Part shown: positions 10,740 through 22,766 of the stretch, in pieces
Layout of the letters: each line of letters opens with the position of its first letter
How positions within the stretch are numbered: the first letter of the stretch is position 1
Assembly (NCBI GenBank): GCA_030522415.1
Contig: CM060124.1
Location: forward strand, 26,584,454 to 26,648,453
Source of the DNA: Channallabes apus
Taxonomy: Eukaryota; Chordata; Actinopteri; Siluriformes; Clariidae
Direction: 5' to 3'
Length of the DNA: 64,000 nucleotides
Notes under the pieces: model-generated
What the model saw: the letters and a program-made list of their open reading frames with translations, nothing else
Databases searched by the model: none
What the model was told of the DNA's origin: nothing
Program-made: the position numbers and the translations under genes

Positions 10740-11720
10740 TATCCAAGAATACGTTAATATATGTGCCCCCCATTGCTGAAAGAAAAATCTGAAATATGGA
10801 AGCCATCATGCTGAGGTTCCCCTCTTGAGATATTTACTTCAGTATTCAGTAGCTGCTTGATTGTGAATCTTTCTGCTTTCATTAAGTAAACAAGCAGCTC
10901 ACCTGGGTTGAGGTCTGGTGACTGACTTGGCCCTTTCCACCTCTTTACCTTAGGAAGCATTGGGTTGCTTTAATGGTATGTTTTTATTTCTTTATTTTTG
11001 GTCCATTATCAATCTGTACTGTGAAGATGTGAGTTTTGCATCCTTGGACTAAATCTGAGCAGATTCATCCTGCTGCTTTTATCAACAGTCCCAACCTCAG
11101 TTCTATCCTGAGTTCTGTAGTGCATTTCTTCTTCTAAACAATGGATTTGGCGCTTGTTATTCATTCATTCATTCATTTTCTATACCGCTTAATCCTGTGT
11201 TCAGGGTCACGGGGGACCTGGAGCCTATCCCAGGAGACTTCGGGCACTAGGCGGGGTACACCCTGGACAGGGTGCCAATCCATCGCAGGGCACACACACA
11301 CATACACACTCACACACCCAATCACACACTACGGGCAATTTGGGAACGCCAATTAGCCTAACCTGCATATCTTTGGACTGTGGGAGGAAACCGGAGTACC
11401 CGGAGGAAACCCACCAAGCACGGGGAGAACATGCAAACTCCATGCACGCAGAGACGGGAATCGAGCTGGCCGGGGAATCGAACCCAGACCCTGGAGGTGC
11501 AAGGCGACAGTGCTAACCACTACACCACCGCGCCGCTTGGCGCTCGTTAATCGTCTTTAATCTCACTGGTAGACCTCTTTGGGCTGCATATTGAAAATTC
11601 CCATGAACACCTGAGTACAAATCCAACACTTCTAGTCAACTTCAGACCTTTTATCCCTTTAAATTGTCAATAAAGAGGGAACAGGCCTCATATTTCCATG
11701 AAATCTGTACAGGGAAAAAA
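10740..11720 (-). pseudogene. Tc1-like element remnant, split by a SINE
   Basis: On the minus strand, [14 protein letters not shown] (family box [15 protein letters not shown], with the catalytic glutamate in the ENLW part altered) lies at about 10890-10935. Bases 10985-11140 resemble the upstream catalytic part of the same family, and 11550-11700 resemble its far end. The frame is broken repeatedly. A V-SINE at 11160-11536 separates the two parts. Confidence 0.55.
11160..11536 (-). mobile_element. V-SINE, antisense
   Basis: Architecture as in the other copies, with an (ATTC)n tail at the left. Target duplications are ttggcgcttgtta (11147-11159) and ttggcgctcgtta (11537-11549), 12 of 13 identical. 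It sits inside an older Tc1 remnant. Confidence 0.92.
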
Positions 11721-11799
11721 ATGTCAAAAATTGTGTTGTGTCCAAAGACCTGTGGAGCTAGGAATGAAGTGTGAAGCAATAATAGTAGCAAAGCTTTAT

Positions 11800-12440
11800 C
11801 AGTTGTCTCCTGTAAGGGTTGTGCCTCTTTAAAGGGTCATATCCATTACAAGGTTTGTCTTGTATCCACTGAACGAGTTGCCTCCCCAGTAAGAATTTTA
11901 CCCCGTTAAGAGTTGTCTTTACACTAAGTGCGGCATGTCCTGTAAAAGTAATCTCACCTATAAAGTTTATGCTCCCTATGAGGTTTGAATCTCCTTAAAG
12001 GTCATGTGCTTTATTGGCCAACTTGCCCATAAGTCTTGTTGCTGTAAATCTTTTTGGGTATCCATCAAAGTATGGATAATTGAAGAATCAGGAGCCCAAG
12101 TTCTGCTCACCTAAAGACAACCTGGGTGTTCATGTTTTGTAAAAGAAAAATCGGACACAGACAGGTTCTAGACTTGTCTGTGCAAAGGACCCATTGACAT
12201 ACAAACAATGCCCAAGGCTAGGCTATGGGAATAAAAAGACAAGGAGGAAAACCTGAGCAAGGACATAAAAGGAACAGAAACGTATACATTGTGGCACAGT
12301 TGTGTTTCCCATTTAAGTTATAGGCCTTTATATAAGCTGTGTAAAGTTTGAGTCCCTTTAAGGAGCCTTGTAGCCTTTATAAGCCTTGTGTCTCCCATGT
12401 CACTTAGTTTTAGCATGTTTTCGGTACAAAGTTTCCATTT
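11800..12440. repeat. Diverged tandem array, 'cctgtaaggtttgtgtctc'-type units
   Basis: Variants of 'ttgtctcctgtaagggttg', 'taaaggtcatgtgctt' and 'ataaagtttatgctccc' recur at intervals of roughly 35-45 bp. The units are heavily diverged. No coding content is seen. Confidence 0.45.
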
Positions 12441-14230
12441 TTGCAATACTATTGTCCTTTGTGGTCCACTGAGCTTAATTAATGCTGAGATCAATACAGT
12501 CATTAGCCGTTATAGCTACCTAGCTTGTATCCATTGTGTCTGTGAAGTAACTAACTGACACTACAGAGGTTAGTAAAACTGCTGTTAAGATAAATGCCTA
12601 GCTGTTATTCCTGTGGATTGTTAGCTTGAAGAAGAACATTGCTACTGAAATGTAAAGTTAAGTTGATTCGACATACCAGGGCAAAAGTGTTGACGTTAAC
12701 ACAATCAGGCAGCGAGGAATAAGATCCAGTAAAGCACAGCCACAAAACTGCCCAGAGCACCAGACTGCTTAAACCTAGGATATTTCCCAGTTCTTGGACA
12801 CCACTGGGTTGTTGCTTTTTTTTTTTTTTTTCTCATACAGGTGGTTGTTTGATTGTGTGCCTTTGTTGAGTGTCACAGGTTGGTGGAGTTGCTTTACCAT
12901 CTCTTTATTCTTGAAAGTTCACACAGCAGGTTTTCAGGGAACATCATCTTGTGATCTCGGAGAGGGTGGAGAAATGATTGGACACGCTCGGCGACGCTTG
13001 TGTTTGATCTCCTGGCGATCTGAAACTCTGATACTGAAGAGCGTGAGCCATCTGAGGTCGAAGCTAAAAACCTCTTAGAACAATTAACCCTGTGAACTGA
13101 AGCTTTAAAAGCCAAGTTGAAGGTGTAGAGATGGAGTGCGAATCTGTAACTTGCCTAGCATTATCGTTATTATGATAATCATGAAAAATATAGCAAAGAA
13201 TGACAGACAGAGAGACAACTACAGCTTTTAATTTCTCCCCCCTCTTTTTTGTGCTGAAGTGTGTGAAGTGGTTATCTTGGGAGACTAGGGAGACTCCATT
13301 CTCAAGTGATAGTGGAACTGTAGGTTTTTAACTTTATACAATTTTAACCAATAGATTGACTGGTGGAATGTTTTCTATATATACACACACACACACACAC
13401 ACATCTGACTTCCACCTGTTATGAAAAATATAGAAGTCTTTATTGAGCAGCGCTGGCATAAATTTGAATAAACGTGGAGGTGGCGGCGATCAAATGCATA
13501 ACAGAGTAGTGTGTGTGGGGAAAAACAGGCAGTGTTTCCACGGTGGTGAAGAGGGCAAGTCGTTCTCTTCTTAGGGAGGCTCATCTCATCACGTTTCCAT
13601 GGTGACATCATGGCTTTTGGATGCTGGTCATTACGTGGCAATTGGATTTATAACAATTTATATCTTTAATGTCTTTTACTCGTGATAGAGAACAAAAAAA
13701 AAAAACTTTTTCGTGTTTGTGTTAAGGTTGACACGCTCTAGCTACGTTCGATAATGTTTATGTGACTATCTAGTGAATAGGATGTGTGGTTTGGGATACG
13801 TCCAAAGTGATAGGGCAGTGGGCTGTGAAACTGATTCTGAAGCAGATCTTAGCGTGGGAGCTAATATGTCAGAGCTAGACATGAGGGATCTACTTAGATG
13901 CAAGCTCATTCAAGAGGCCTGCATGTTGCCTGATGGTGGCAGCAGACTATGGTAATACGGTTAGCGTAATTGCGAGAACTCCTCCTCCCCCCCCATTCCC
14001 TCCCCCCCTCTGATTACACCTGCAAGGCAATTTACTAAATTATATCATGGCTACAGATAAAAGTGCAAAATTAATTGCGATTTTGAAAGCGCAGGAAAGA
14101 ACAGTAGGATTTCATCTTGATCTATAGCTAATGCATGAGGTCAACGACTGTTGTAGTAATTAAGGAGTTTAATAGCAATAATAAATTATGAAATAATCAT
14201 GGGCAAAGTGAAAACATAAAGTATTCAGAA
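12441..14230. other. Intronic sequence, no gene recognised
   Basis: It contains a poly-T run near 12816-12831, a (CA)n tract at 13383-13402, a poly-A near 13694-13705, and a C-rich patch at 13984-14009. Open frames are short and unassigned. Confidence 0.5.
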
Positions 14231-14232
14231 GA

Positions 14233-14705
14233 GGAAAGAACATCACGATTTAATCAACATCGTCATCAATCTACTGAGGATGTTTCTCAAACTCCGCACC
14301 TTATTCTTTGTGTAGAATGCCGAAATCTCATCAGTTCACTGTGAACGTGTCCCAAACTACACACATTATTTTCATTGTAGGCCACTTGAACCGCATTAGT
14401 CTGATCTGGATATATCCCAAACTAAACACCTTATTCTCTACAGTATGTAGGAGACACAAACCTCATCAGTCCACAGAGGACACATTATTCTCTACGTAGG
14501 CCACAAGAACCTTATCAGTCATTGTGGATGTGTCTCCAACTACACATCTTATTCTCTATGCAAGCCACATGAACCTCATCAGTCCACTGTGGACATGTTC
14601 CATACTGCACACCTTAGTCTCTACATTGGTTGCATGAACCTCGTCACACTGTGGACTTAGTTCCAAACTTATTCACTATGTAGGCCACATAAACCTCATC
14701 TGCAT
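14233..14705. repeat. Minisatellite-like tandem repeat, about six units of roughly 70-75 bp
   Basis: Each unit reads approximately 'aacctcatcagtccactgtg' then 'ggacgtgtcccaaactac' then 'acaccttattctctatgtag' then 'gccacatg'. It is the clearest tandem periodicity in the window. Some units are shortened (for example near 14470-14500). No protein function is implied by the frame that runs across it. Confidence 0.75.
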
Positions 14706-14809
14706 GAATGAAATGAAAGCCACGGTATGTATACAGCAAGCTGTATTAAACTACCAATATGAATATATATAACACTGTAATGATGTGATGGAAGGATCCA
14801 TTTTATTTT

Positions 14810-14875
14810 GGGGAAGGGGGGGGGGTGAGACGGTTTACAGACAGACATACAGGCAGACAGACAGACAGACAGATC
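14810..14875. repeat. G-run and (CAGA)n simple repeat
   Basis: A run of G at 14814-14825 is followed by 'cagacagacatacaggcaga' and further CAGA units up to about 14872. Confidence 0.9.
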
Positions 14876-15217
14876 TTCAGGCCCTTGAAGAGCTCTTATT
14901 TAAAATTCATTCCCAGCAGCTGGAGCTCGACTGCCTGCTGTTTTCTCAGCGTAACATGTGTTCCCTCTTCACATCTGGAAATCTGTGCCTGCTATGCCTT
15001 ATTTATGACTGCTGTGCTACTGCTGGCACCCATGGCTAGTGGAGCAGATGCCTTACCCCATTATTTTTCTTGAAAGGAATCATTCAGAAAAAAAAACAAC
15101 AACAAAAATAACAACATTCATGATGTCGCTTTTTTGTATTTACCTGCAGCAGTTAATGTGATGTTAACTAGCTTGCTAGTAAACTTAGCTATTCATCTCA
15201 GTCACACAAAAGCTTGC

Positions 15218-15372
15218 ACCCCTATCTCGACTACGCGGTTTCGTGCGTTGGCTGTAAGTACAGTTCATCATGACAGTTCATCACCGCTAGTTTTGGCACC
15301 GTGAGTATGTTTCCATCTTTCCGCGCGAAAAATTAAACATGTTGAGTTAAACCGCATAGGTGAGATAGGGGT
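15218..15372. mobile_element. Small MITE-like inverted-repeat element (155 bp)
   Basis: The left end 'acccctatctcgactacgcg' continues to gttt. The right end is the near-perfect inverse, with 'accgcataggtgagatag' ending in gggt. The arms are about 24 bp with a few mismatches. No clear target duplication is visible and no coding sequence lies between the arms. The superfamily is unknown. Confidence 0.6.
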
Positions 15373-16848
15373 ATTAACTTTACCCGTCATCTTGGTCGTT
15401 AGTCCTTGAAGGAGAACAATAGTTAGCAATTCTTCATTAGCTAGCTTAGTGAATATTGTAGTTATTATCCTAAAACATTAACCTGTACGTGTTCATGTTC
15501 ATTTAATATTTTTATGAGAAACGAGCGGTAATCTGTACGTTGGTTGCGATGCCTTATGGGTTATTTGTTCCTGTTGTAAATTTGATTAGCTATATTAACC
15601 ACCAGCAAATTTCTGTTGTCTTGATTTTTGTAATAGACTTACACCTTTGGCTACATGCTAGCTAGCTGGATAAGCCTCTGCCTTCACCAGGCTTATAATG
15701 AGACGCGAGGTTCACTTATATTATATTATATTATATTATGCTAATGTTAGCTAGCTAGTTAGCCAAAAATAGATTAAAAAAGATAACATTTCTGGATAAT
15801 TCTGTCTTGTCTCTGCCGTTACACAATCTGTTATAACGACTCGTTAGCTAGCGTTTAGCCTTATGTATACTGCTTCGTACGTTGTATTTAACCTGTAAAG
15901 GCGTGTTAGGAGTTTTACGTGATATAAAGACAAATTAACTCCCTTCACTTTGAGGTGGCGGGAAACGAAACCAAGGTGGCAAAACATGATCCAATTTCCT
16001 CCGGTCGGATCCCGAGGGAGTTGTGCTAACCTAGACGCTCCTCCCGTGCAGGGCTGCGTTATGGCCGCCATATATTAAAGGTGTATTTCTGACTGCGTAG
16101 GGAATTGTGGAAAATTACCTGATAGATTGACAGCGATATAGAGATTTGTGCAGCAAAGGAGTGTTGTCTGACTGATAAGTCCCTCTCTTTCTCTCTTTCT
16201 CTTTGTGTGGATGTGAGAGAGCTGGGCTTTTATTATTATTTATTATTTATTAGTCTCGGTTCACTCTCTGACCACAGATATGAGAGAATTGCACTTTTGG
16301 AAGACATAAATCGCTCGAAAATGCCGCTTGTGTGTCGTACGCCGTCTGCCTTGCTGGTACTGAGGATTATTTACGACCTGCCGTCATACAGACCCTGCAA
16401 TCTGTTAGCGTACTGTGTAAAAAAAAAAAAAAAAAAAAAGCTCAACAAATGTACAATATTTATATCCACCTTACTGTGGTGTTTTTAAAAAAGCCTGATT
16501 TAAAGCTATAGGGCATAGTAGCAGCTGCTATTTTTAAGGTAAATGCATTATTTATTAAGTGGAGATGAAAGATTAAAGCTTATTACAAATACATTATAGG
16601 GGATTTATATGTAGCTAGCATGTAGCATTGGGGGATTTAGCTAAATGTTATGTAGCAAAAAGCATATAACTTTCAGACTTCCTGTTTAACATTAATGACT
16701 CGTTGACTGTAGTCCCACCTTTAATATTTTTTAAACAAAGGTAATTAAGTTTCAAATGGAAAATTCCACAATACAGTAACAAATTTTAAACAAAAAAAGT
16801 TTTGCTAAAAAATATTAGCAAGCACCATAAATTCATACAAGATTTAGG
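15373..16848. other. Intronic sequence, no gene recognised
   Basis: It contains a (TTATA)n tract at about 15715-15739 and a poly-A at 16419-16439. Around 15945-16075 the sequence is more GC-rich, with 'atggccgccatatatta' and CpG dinucleotides. A minus-strand open frame of 75 codons covers it, but I recognise no product and see no splice donor that would support a first exon. Confidence 0.4.
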
Positions 16849-17536
16849 CTGAATCCCATTTCTACCCCTTACCCCTTCACATAGCCCTACCCCTCCGTTT
16901 GGCACGTTCACGTGAAGGGGTAGGGGTGTCTCATTTCTCTTTTGGTTGGAGGGGGAGGGGGAAGGGCCAGATAGCCCTCCAAACGAAGATTTTTCAGGAC
17001 CTCACTTCAAACGAAGGGCTAAGCGAAATTTTCAACATGGCTGCTCACTCGAGCAAACAGACCCATAAATGTAAATTTTTGCCATAAATAAAGATTTTTA
17101 TGACAAGTTTTCATTATATGTATATTACCTCTAGTCTTGTGTTTGTGTTTATGGTGATGTTCTGTAAAGAAATGTTTGCAAAAAAATCGCTAAAGTTTGC
17201 TAGCGGCTAGCACCGATTGCACGATATTACAAATATATATTTTATTTTTATATATTTTTTATAATTTATATTATGTATAGGGATGAAATATGGCGCAAAA
17301 AAACTTTGGGAGTGAGTAATCTCTCTCTTATTGCAATGTGTGATAAACATCGGCGCATGTCCTTTAACGTAATATTAGGAACCAGTGACAACGTATGATG
17401 TCGTATAACAGTGTTGTAGTGGTGTCCCATTTCTTAGGGGAAAAATTTAAACCCTTCCCCTTTCTACTTCGTTTCAAGGGACAAGGGGAAGGGGCAAGGG
17501 GTAGGGGAAGGGGTAGAAAATAGAAATGGGATTCAG
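16849..17536. mobile_element. Non-autonomous DNA element with G/C-run terminal repeats
   Basis: The left end 'ctgaatcccatttctacccc' and the right end 'tagaaatgggattcag' are inverse copies. Each is followed inward by runs of 'acccctt' or 'aggggaagggg' type that are also mutually inverse. The interior is AT-rich with a short open frame at 16899-17087 that resembles no protein I can name. The superfamily is not assigned, and target duplications are not obvious. Confidence 0.65.
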
Positions 17537-18155
17537 TATTATTCTTTCATTATAGATTGCTATTATTGTAACACTAAGATAGATAACCTTGGGTATTAGC
17601 TAGTCAGCTTAATGTTTAGCATTCAGTAGTAGTATTAGTATAACAGATAGCTAACATGGCTTGCTTCTAGCCACGCACACACTTTGATCAATGTTTCATG
17701 AGTTATCGATCAGGACATGAAGCAGGTTTATGAAGCCTGACTGCCTCTTACACCTCCTGCAGTGCTCATACCGCACCACCTAGCACCCGTTGCCCATCTA
17801 GTCGACTTGCATGTAAGAGTGTAAATTACATTTATCAGGCTTAGTGTGAGGCTAGCGCTGGAGCGCATGCTATGACTGATTGACGGCTCTGTGTTTTTGT
17901 CATGCGTTGTGCTTGGGTTCAGGGTAAACCGTTATACACACACACACACACACACTTGTTGCAGGAGTGTTGGTAAATGTGTCACAAGTTATTTTAGTAT
18001 TCTAAATTTACTAACAACAACAAAGAAAAAGTGTACTAGTGTAAAAAAAAGTATATGTACTACTAATCGTTTGCTAGTTGATGTACTGTACTATATCAGG
18101 ATTAATTTGAAAATAAGGAACAAGAAAATACAGTGAATGAAAATAATGCTTTATA
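17537..18155. other. Intronic sequence, no gene recognised
   Basis: Only a (CA)n tract at about 17935-17956 stands out. Confidence 0.5.
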
Positions 18156-18157
18156 TA

Positions 18158-19544
18158 CACTGCGTTCCAAATGATATCTTTCTCTGATTTTCATAATTAG
18201 TCAATGCAAATCAACTATAGTCATCAACTATTATGGTATAATTTGAATTTTATTGAACAAACCTCCAAATGATAACAATATTTATTTAAAAAAAAACAAC
18301 AACTGAAAATGCACTGTTCCAAATTATTATGCACAACAGAGTTAAAACATTTTATAGGTTGTAAGGAACTGAAAATAGGCTGTTGTTGAATTTGCAGCAT
18401 TAGGAGGTCATATTTACTGAAATCAAAAGCTATTTAAATCAAAAACATCCTAACAGGACATGTTACATCTTAACATAGGACCCCTTCTTTGATATCACTT
18501 TCACAATTCTGGCATCCATTGAACTTGTCAGTTTTTGGACAGTTTCTGCTTGAATTTCTTTGCAGGATGTCAGAGTAGCCTCCCAGAGCTGCTGTTTTGA
18601 ATCAAACCGCCTCCCACCCTCATAGATCTTTTGCTTGAGGATGCTCCAAAGGTTCTCAATGGGTTTGAGGTCAGGGGAGGATGGTCGTGCATGAAGATGA
18701 TTTTGCTACGGAAGGCACAGTTCTTCTTTTTGTACCATGGAAGAAAGTGGTCAGTCAACATACTTTGCAGAGGTCATTTTCACACCTTCAGGGACCCTAC
18801 AGGGGCCTACCAGCTCTCTCCCCATGTCTCCTTGTTGACATCGCAGCCTTGTTGGGACATGGTGGCCACCCACCAACCATCCACTACTCCATCCATCTGG
18901 ACCATCCAGGGTTGCACGACACTCAGTAAACAAGACTGTTTGAAAATTAGTCTTCATGTATGCCTGGGCCCACTGCAGCCGTTTCTGCTTGTGAGCATTG
19001 ATTACAGGTGGCCGAATAGTAGGTTTCTGCACAACTGCAAGCCTCTAAAAGATCTTACACTTTGAAGTTCACGGGACTCCAGAGGCACCAGCAGCTTCAA
19101 ATACCTGTTTGCTGCTTTGTAATGGCATTTCAACAGCTGTTCTCTTAATCCGATGAATTTGTCTTGCAGAAACCTTCCTCATTCTGCCTTTATCTGCACG
19201 AACCTGTCTGTGCACAAATGTCTTTACAGTACGATGATCACGCTTAAGTTTTCATGAAATATCTAATGTTTTTATACCTTGTTCAAGGCATTGCAATATT
19301 TGATGCTTTTCGGCAGCAGAGATCCTTTTCGCTTGAAACCTGTGTTCTGCTTAATAATGTGGAACAACCTTCTCCAGTACTTTTCCTTTAATTGGGCTCA
19401 TCTGGCAAACTAATTATCACACGTTTCTGAGATTCATTTCAATGATCCAAAGAGCCCTGAGACACAACACCATCCATGAGTTTAATTTAAAAACCAAACA
19501 TTTAATGTTTATGACACTTAAGCATAATAATTTGGAATGTGGTG
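18158..19544 (-). mobile_element. Tc1-like transposon, near full length, inactive
   Basis: Termini 'cactgcgttccaaatgata' and the inverse 'cataataatttggaatgtgg' plus tg are flanked by TA on both sides (18156-18157 and 19545-19546), as expected for Tc1/mariner insertion. The length of 1387 bp is normal for an intact Tc1-type element. It carries a broken transposase on the minus strand and lies antisense to gpc5. A (TA)n microsatellite has expanded directly from the right insertion site. Confidence 0.88.
18480..19400 (-). pseudogene. Tc1-like transposase pseudogene
   Basis: On the minus strand an N-terminal DNA-binding part starts near 19400 (MSPIKGKVLE; ISAAEKHQILQCLEQGIKTL) and contains in-frame stops. 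It passes into the catalytic domain with PTIRPPVINAHKQ, TLDGPDGWSSGW and ELVGPCRVPEGVKMTS (18751-19032). This shifts frame to IIFMHDHPP (family IFMQDNAP, second aspartate box) near 18690. The first aspartate motif reads TECRATLDG where the family has SDESRFTLDG, so the D is lost. The C-terminal DLNPIE box survives only as a frame-disrupted stretch ('LTSNPLRTFG'). Confidence 0.85.

Positions 19545-19546
<2 letters not shown>

Positions 19547-19598
<52 letters not shown>
19547..19598. repeat. (TA)n microsatellite
   Basis: About 25 TA units directly abut the TA target site of the preceding Tc1 element. Confidence 0.95.
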
Positions 19599-19602
<4 letters not shown>

Positions 19603-19869
19603 CTTATTTTTTAACTGGCTTTGGTTTGAGTGAGCTTTAACTATAAGACAATAACTTAAATATATAAAAGTAATAAAGAAAAGGGACACATGTCGTGTGG
19701 GGTTGAAGTAGGAAACTCCACACAGTATGTAAAAAAAAAAAAAAAAGGTATAATGAAATAAAGATAAATGCTTCATGGTTAATAACATCTTTAGCTGTGT
19801 GGCTAATTGTTTTGGATACTTTAGAGAAAAGAAAGAAAAAAACTACTTGGTTACTGCTGTCAGCTACCC

Positions 19870-20335
19870 GGCCCTATCTAAAAAAGTAATTGCCCCCAAA
19901 ACCTAATAACTGGTTGTGCCACGCTTGGTAGCAACAACTTCAATCAAGCATTTTGCGATAACTGCCAATGTGTCCATCACATCACTGTGGACGTGGCCCT
20001 CTTTTCATAATTGTTTTAATTTAGCCACATTGGAGCGTTTTTAAGCATGAACGGACTGTTTAAGGTCATCTCAATCGGATTTAAGCCTTCGACTAGGGAC
20101 TTTAAGGAGCTGTGACCGGGCCACTCCGAAACCTTAAATCTTTTGAAAATTTTAGATGTGGACTTGCTGGTGTATTTTGGATAATTTTCCTGCTGTATAA
20201 CCCAAGTGCACTTTTAATTCGAGGTCACGAACTGATGGCCAGACATTCTCTGGTATAATGTTTTTTTTGCTAGAGGACAGAATTCATCTTTCCATCAATT
20301 ATGGTTGTCCAGGTCCTGGAGCTAAAGAATGTTTC
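19870..20335 (-). mobile_element. Tc1-like remnant (C-terminal half)
   Basis: On the minus strand, heavily broken frames match a Tc1 C terminus. 'ggaccttaa'-type sequence lies around the expected EWP..SPDLNPIE box near 20090-20130. The end of the protein has IAKCLIEVVATK, followed by 'tattaggttttgggggcaat', the typical start of the 3' terminal repeat of this family. A related 3' end, in the other orientation, is at 48203-48524. Confidence 0.65.
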
Positions 20336-21245
20336 TTTCTACTATTTGGCTAACTTGGTTAGCTTTAGCTCACATAGACTAGCTATTGCTAAATACAATG
20401 TATTGGATATAGCAACAACTAGTCTAATGAGAACTAAAGTAGTCTAATATATATATACTCTTATACAACTCTTAGCCATCGAGCTAATATTCCACAGTAG
20501 AATTAGCAAGCATGCTTACACTAAATACAGCTAAAACTGGGATTCCTTTTTTATTTACCATACCCCTGTTCTATCTTTTTTTGTTTTTGTTTTGTTGTAA
20601 CAGTTTGAGGACTCTGACTCATTTCATTCCTCGGCATCACTCAGGCAGCTTGAGGTGTGAGTTTTATTCTGGTTTTGTCCTCCATCCTGTCTGAACTTTC
20701 TGCCCGTCTTTGTCTCTCGCGCTTTGTTTACCTGGTGGCTTTAATCCCGGATTTAGCCGTCTGCTGCCGAGCGTTTGCTGGCGCTAAAGCTCTTAGCTTT
20801 GTTCAAACAGAACGCGAGGAGTCAGAGCCAAGGTCTCTCATGCTGATAATCCTCCATCTTACGCACCTCAGTGCGACCTCGTAATAACATTACACCTCCT
20901 ACTGAAATACAAACCCCGGGAAAAATAAATAAATAAATAAAAGAAGAGTCACGCATCCTGATGCTAATTCTGACTGCGTTGGTGTCTTGCGCTTTTTTTT
21001 TTGCTTTTTTTTTTTGGAAGTTCCTTAGTGCCGTAGCGCGTTGTTAGTGTAGGACACAATCTTCTGTTTTTGTTTATAATGACCTTGACAAAACAATGCG
21101 CGACACATTAGGAACATGCTAGCTGTGCTATATCGCTGGATAGCGACGTGTTTAGCCACACTGAACGTTTTACTTTTTTTTTTTTCTTGTCCTGTATGCA
21201 CAATATTTTTCATATATACATTTATTTAAATTGTCATTATGTAAC
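20336..21245. other. Intronic sequence, no gene recognised
   Basis: T-rich runs lie at about 20990-21015 and 21174-21186. No feature is recognised. Confidence 0.5.
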
Positions 21246-21248
<3 letters not shown>

Positions 21249-21287
<39 letters not shown>

Positions 21288-21389
21288 CACACTCGTGTCT
21301 CCCTGAGCTCTACAATAAGCGACAGCACCATCTGGTACAGCTCTCATCTGCATCAGGTTTATTTTTACCTCAAAAGTGGTGGCTCTTGT

Positions 21390-21426
<37 letters not shown>
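21249..21426. repeat. Facing (GT)n and (CA)n microsatellites
   Basis: (GT)n at 21249-21285 and (CA)n at 21393-21426 are complementary and separated by about 107 bp. They could pair as a long hairpin stem. Confidence 0.95.
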
Positions 21427-21428
<2 letters not shown>

Positions 21429-21479
21429 AGGTGAGAGAGTCTTCTGTAGATCCCTGGGATTAAAGAAGTGAGTAAGAAA

Positions 21480-21735
21480 CAAACAGATTAATGACAAAAG
21501 TAAAGGAAAAGACGAAGAGTAAAGGAGGGACGGAAAAAATAAAGTGAAAGGAGAAAAGCAAGATAGATAGAAGGTGGGGAAGATAGAATATGAGTTACAA
21601 AAGGAAGGTGGATGAGAAAAAGACAGAAAACGTAGGAAGGAAGAAAAGAAAGCCAATAGGACAAAGAAAAGATGCAGAGAAGGATGTAGGACAAAACACA
21701 AAGAAAGAAACTTTGAGAAATAAAGAAATGGAAAG
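21480..21735. repeat. Purine-rich tract
   Basis: About 250 bp of mostly A and G on the + strand ('aaaggagggacggaaaaaat', 'aaggaagaaaagaaagcc'). The 154-residue minus-strand open frame over it is low-complexity. Confidence 0.7.
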
Positions 21736-21867
21736 ACTGCAGTTAATGAAGACTTGGTTTAGGGAGTTGATCCTCCATCCTGAATGAAGCACTTTTAAAA
21801 TGCGCAATAATAAATGTGTGTGCGTGTTGAATATTGCGTTATCTTTCATACAAATGATCATTCATAC

Positions 21868-22115
21868 AGGTGTGTGTGTGTGTGTGTCTGTGTGTGTGTG
21901 TCTGTGTGTGTGCGCGCATGTTTGGAATGCTTGATGCGCACATACACACACTTTCCCCTTCAGGGTATTGTGCTTCTCTCTCTCTCTCTCTCTCTTTCTC
22001 ACACACACACACACACACATACATACACTTATCAGAAGACTTATCATGTGTTGAAGATACAACTTGACTCTTATAGCCGTGTGTCTTTGTGTGTGTGTGT
22101 GTGCGTGTGTGTGTG
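21868..22115. repeat. Cluster of (GT)n, (CT)n and (CA)n microsatellites
   Basis: GT/TCTG-type repeats at 21870-21912, (CT)n about 21976-21996, (CA)n about 22001-22018 and GT/GC-type repeats about 22088-22118. Confidence 0.9.
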
Positions 22116-22229
22116 TGCTAATGTATAAGGAGTTTGTTTACTTCTTGTCATTCCGTCCAAGGTCAGTGAGCGAGGGAACAAGGGTATAAGATCTGTTCAC
22201 CTGAAAAGGTTCAGGATGCTACATGTCTT

Positions 22230-22619
22230 CTCCCAGACCTGTCTCTCATTGTCTGTCTGTCTGTCTGTCTGTCTGTCCCCCTCTCCCCAGACTCTGAGCT
22301 GTCTATCTGTCCCTCTTGCTCCTTCTCTTCTCCTGATTTGCCCTTTCTCTCTCTCTCACTCTTGCTCACTCTCTCACAGTCTAGCCCCCGGTCCTTCTTT
22401 GCTTTTTTTTTTTTCTTTTCACCACTTTTTTCTGCCTGATTTCTTCCCCAAAGTTCATATTTTCTTTCCTTGTCTGCCTGTATGTTTCTTTCCCTCCCTC
22501 TGTCTCTTCATCACTTCATCTCATCTCTGTCATTCTCTACCTCTTACTTTTTTCTCTGCCATCCCATCACACTCTGTATCTACATCTCTGCATCCATTTA
22601 GCTCTGTATCACTGCCTAT

Positions 22620-22661
<42 letters not shown>

Positions 22662-22714
22662 GTTTGCTCTCTTGTCCCTCTGTCACTTTCCTCCTCCATC
22701 ACATTCAGGTTGGC

Positions 22715-22766
<52 letters not shown>

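Noticed and set aside
14233..14705. CRISPR-like regular repeats
   Set aside because: The units are contiguous and imperfect, with no constant repeat plus unique spacer structure, and the DNA is from a vertebrate.
15950..16075. Possible promoter or first exon with 'atggccgccat' and CpG
   Set aside because: No initiator context, donor site or recognisable peptide; the GC-rich patch is short.
18631..19065. 144-residue plus-strand open frame
   Set aside because: It is the antisense shadow of the Tc1 transposase pseudogene on the minus strand.
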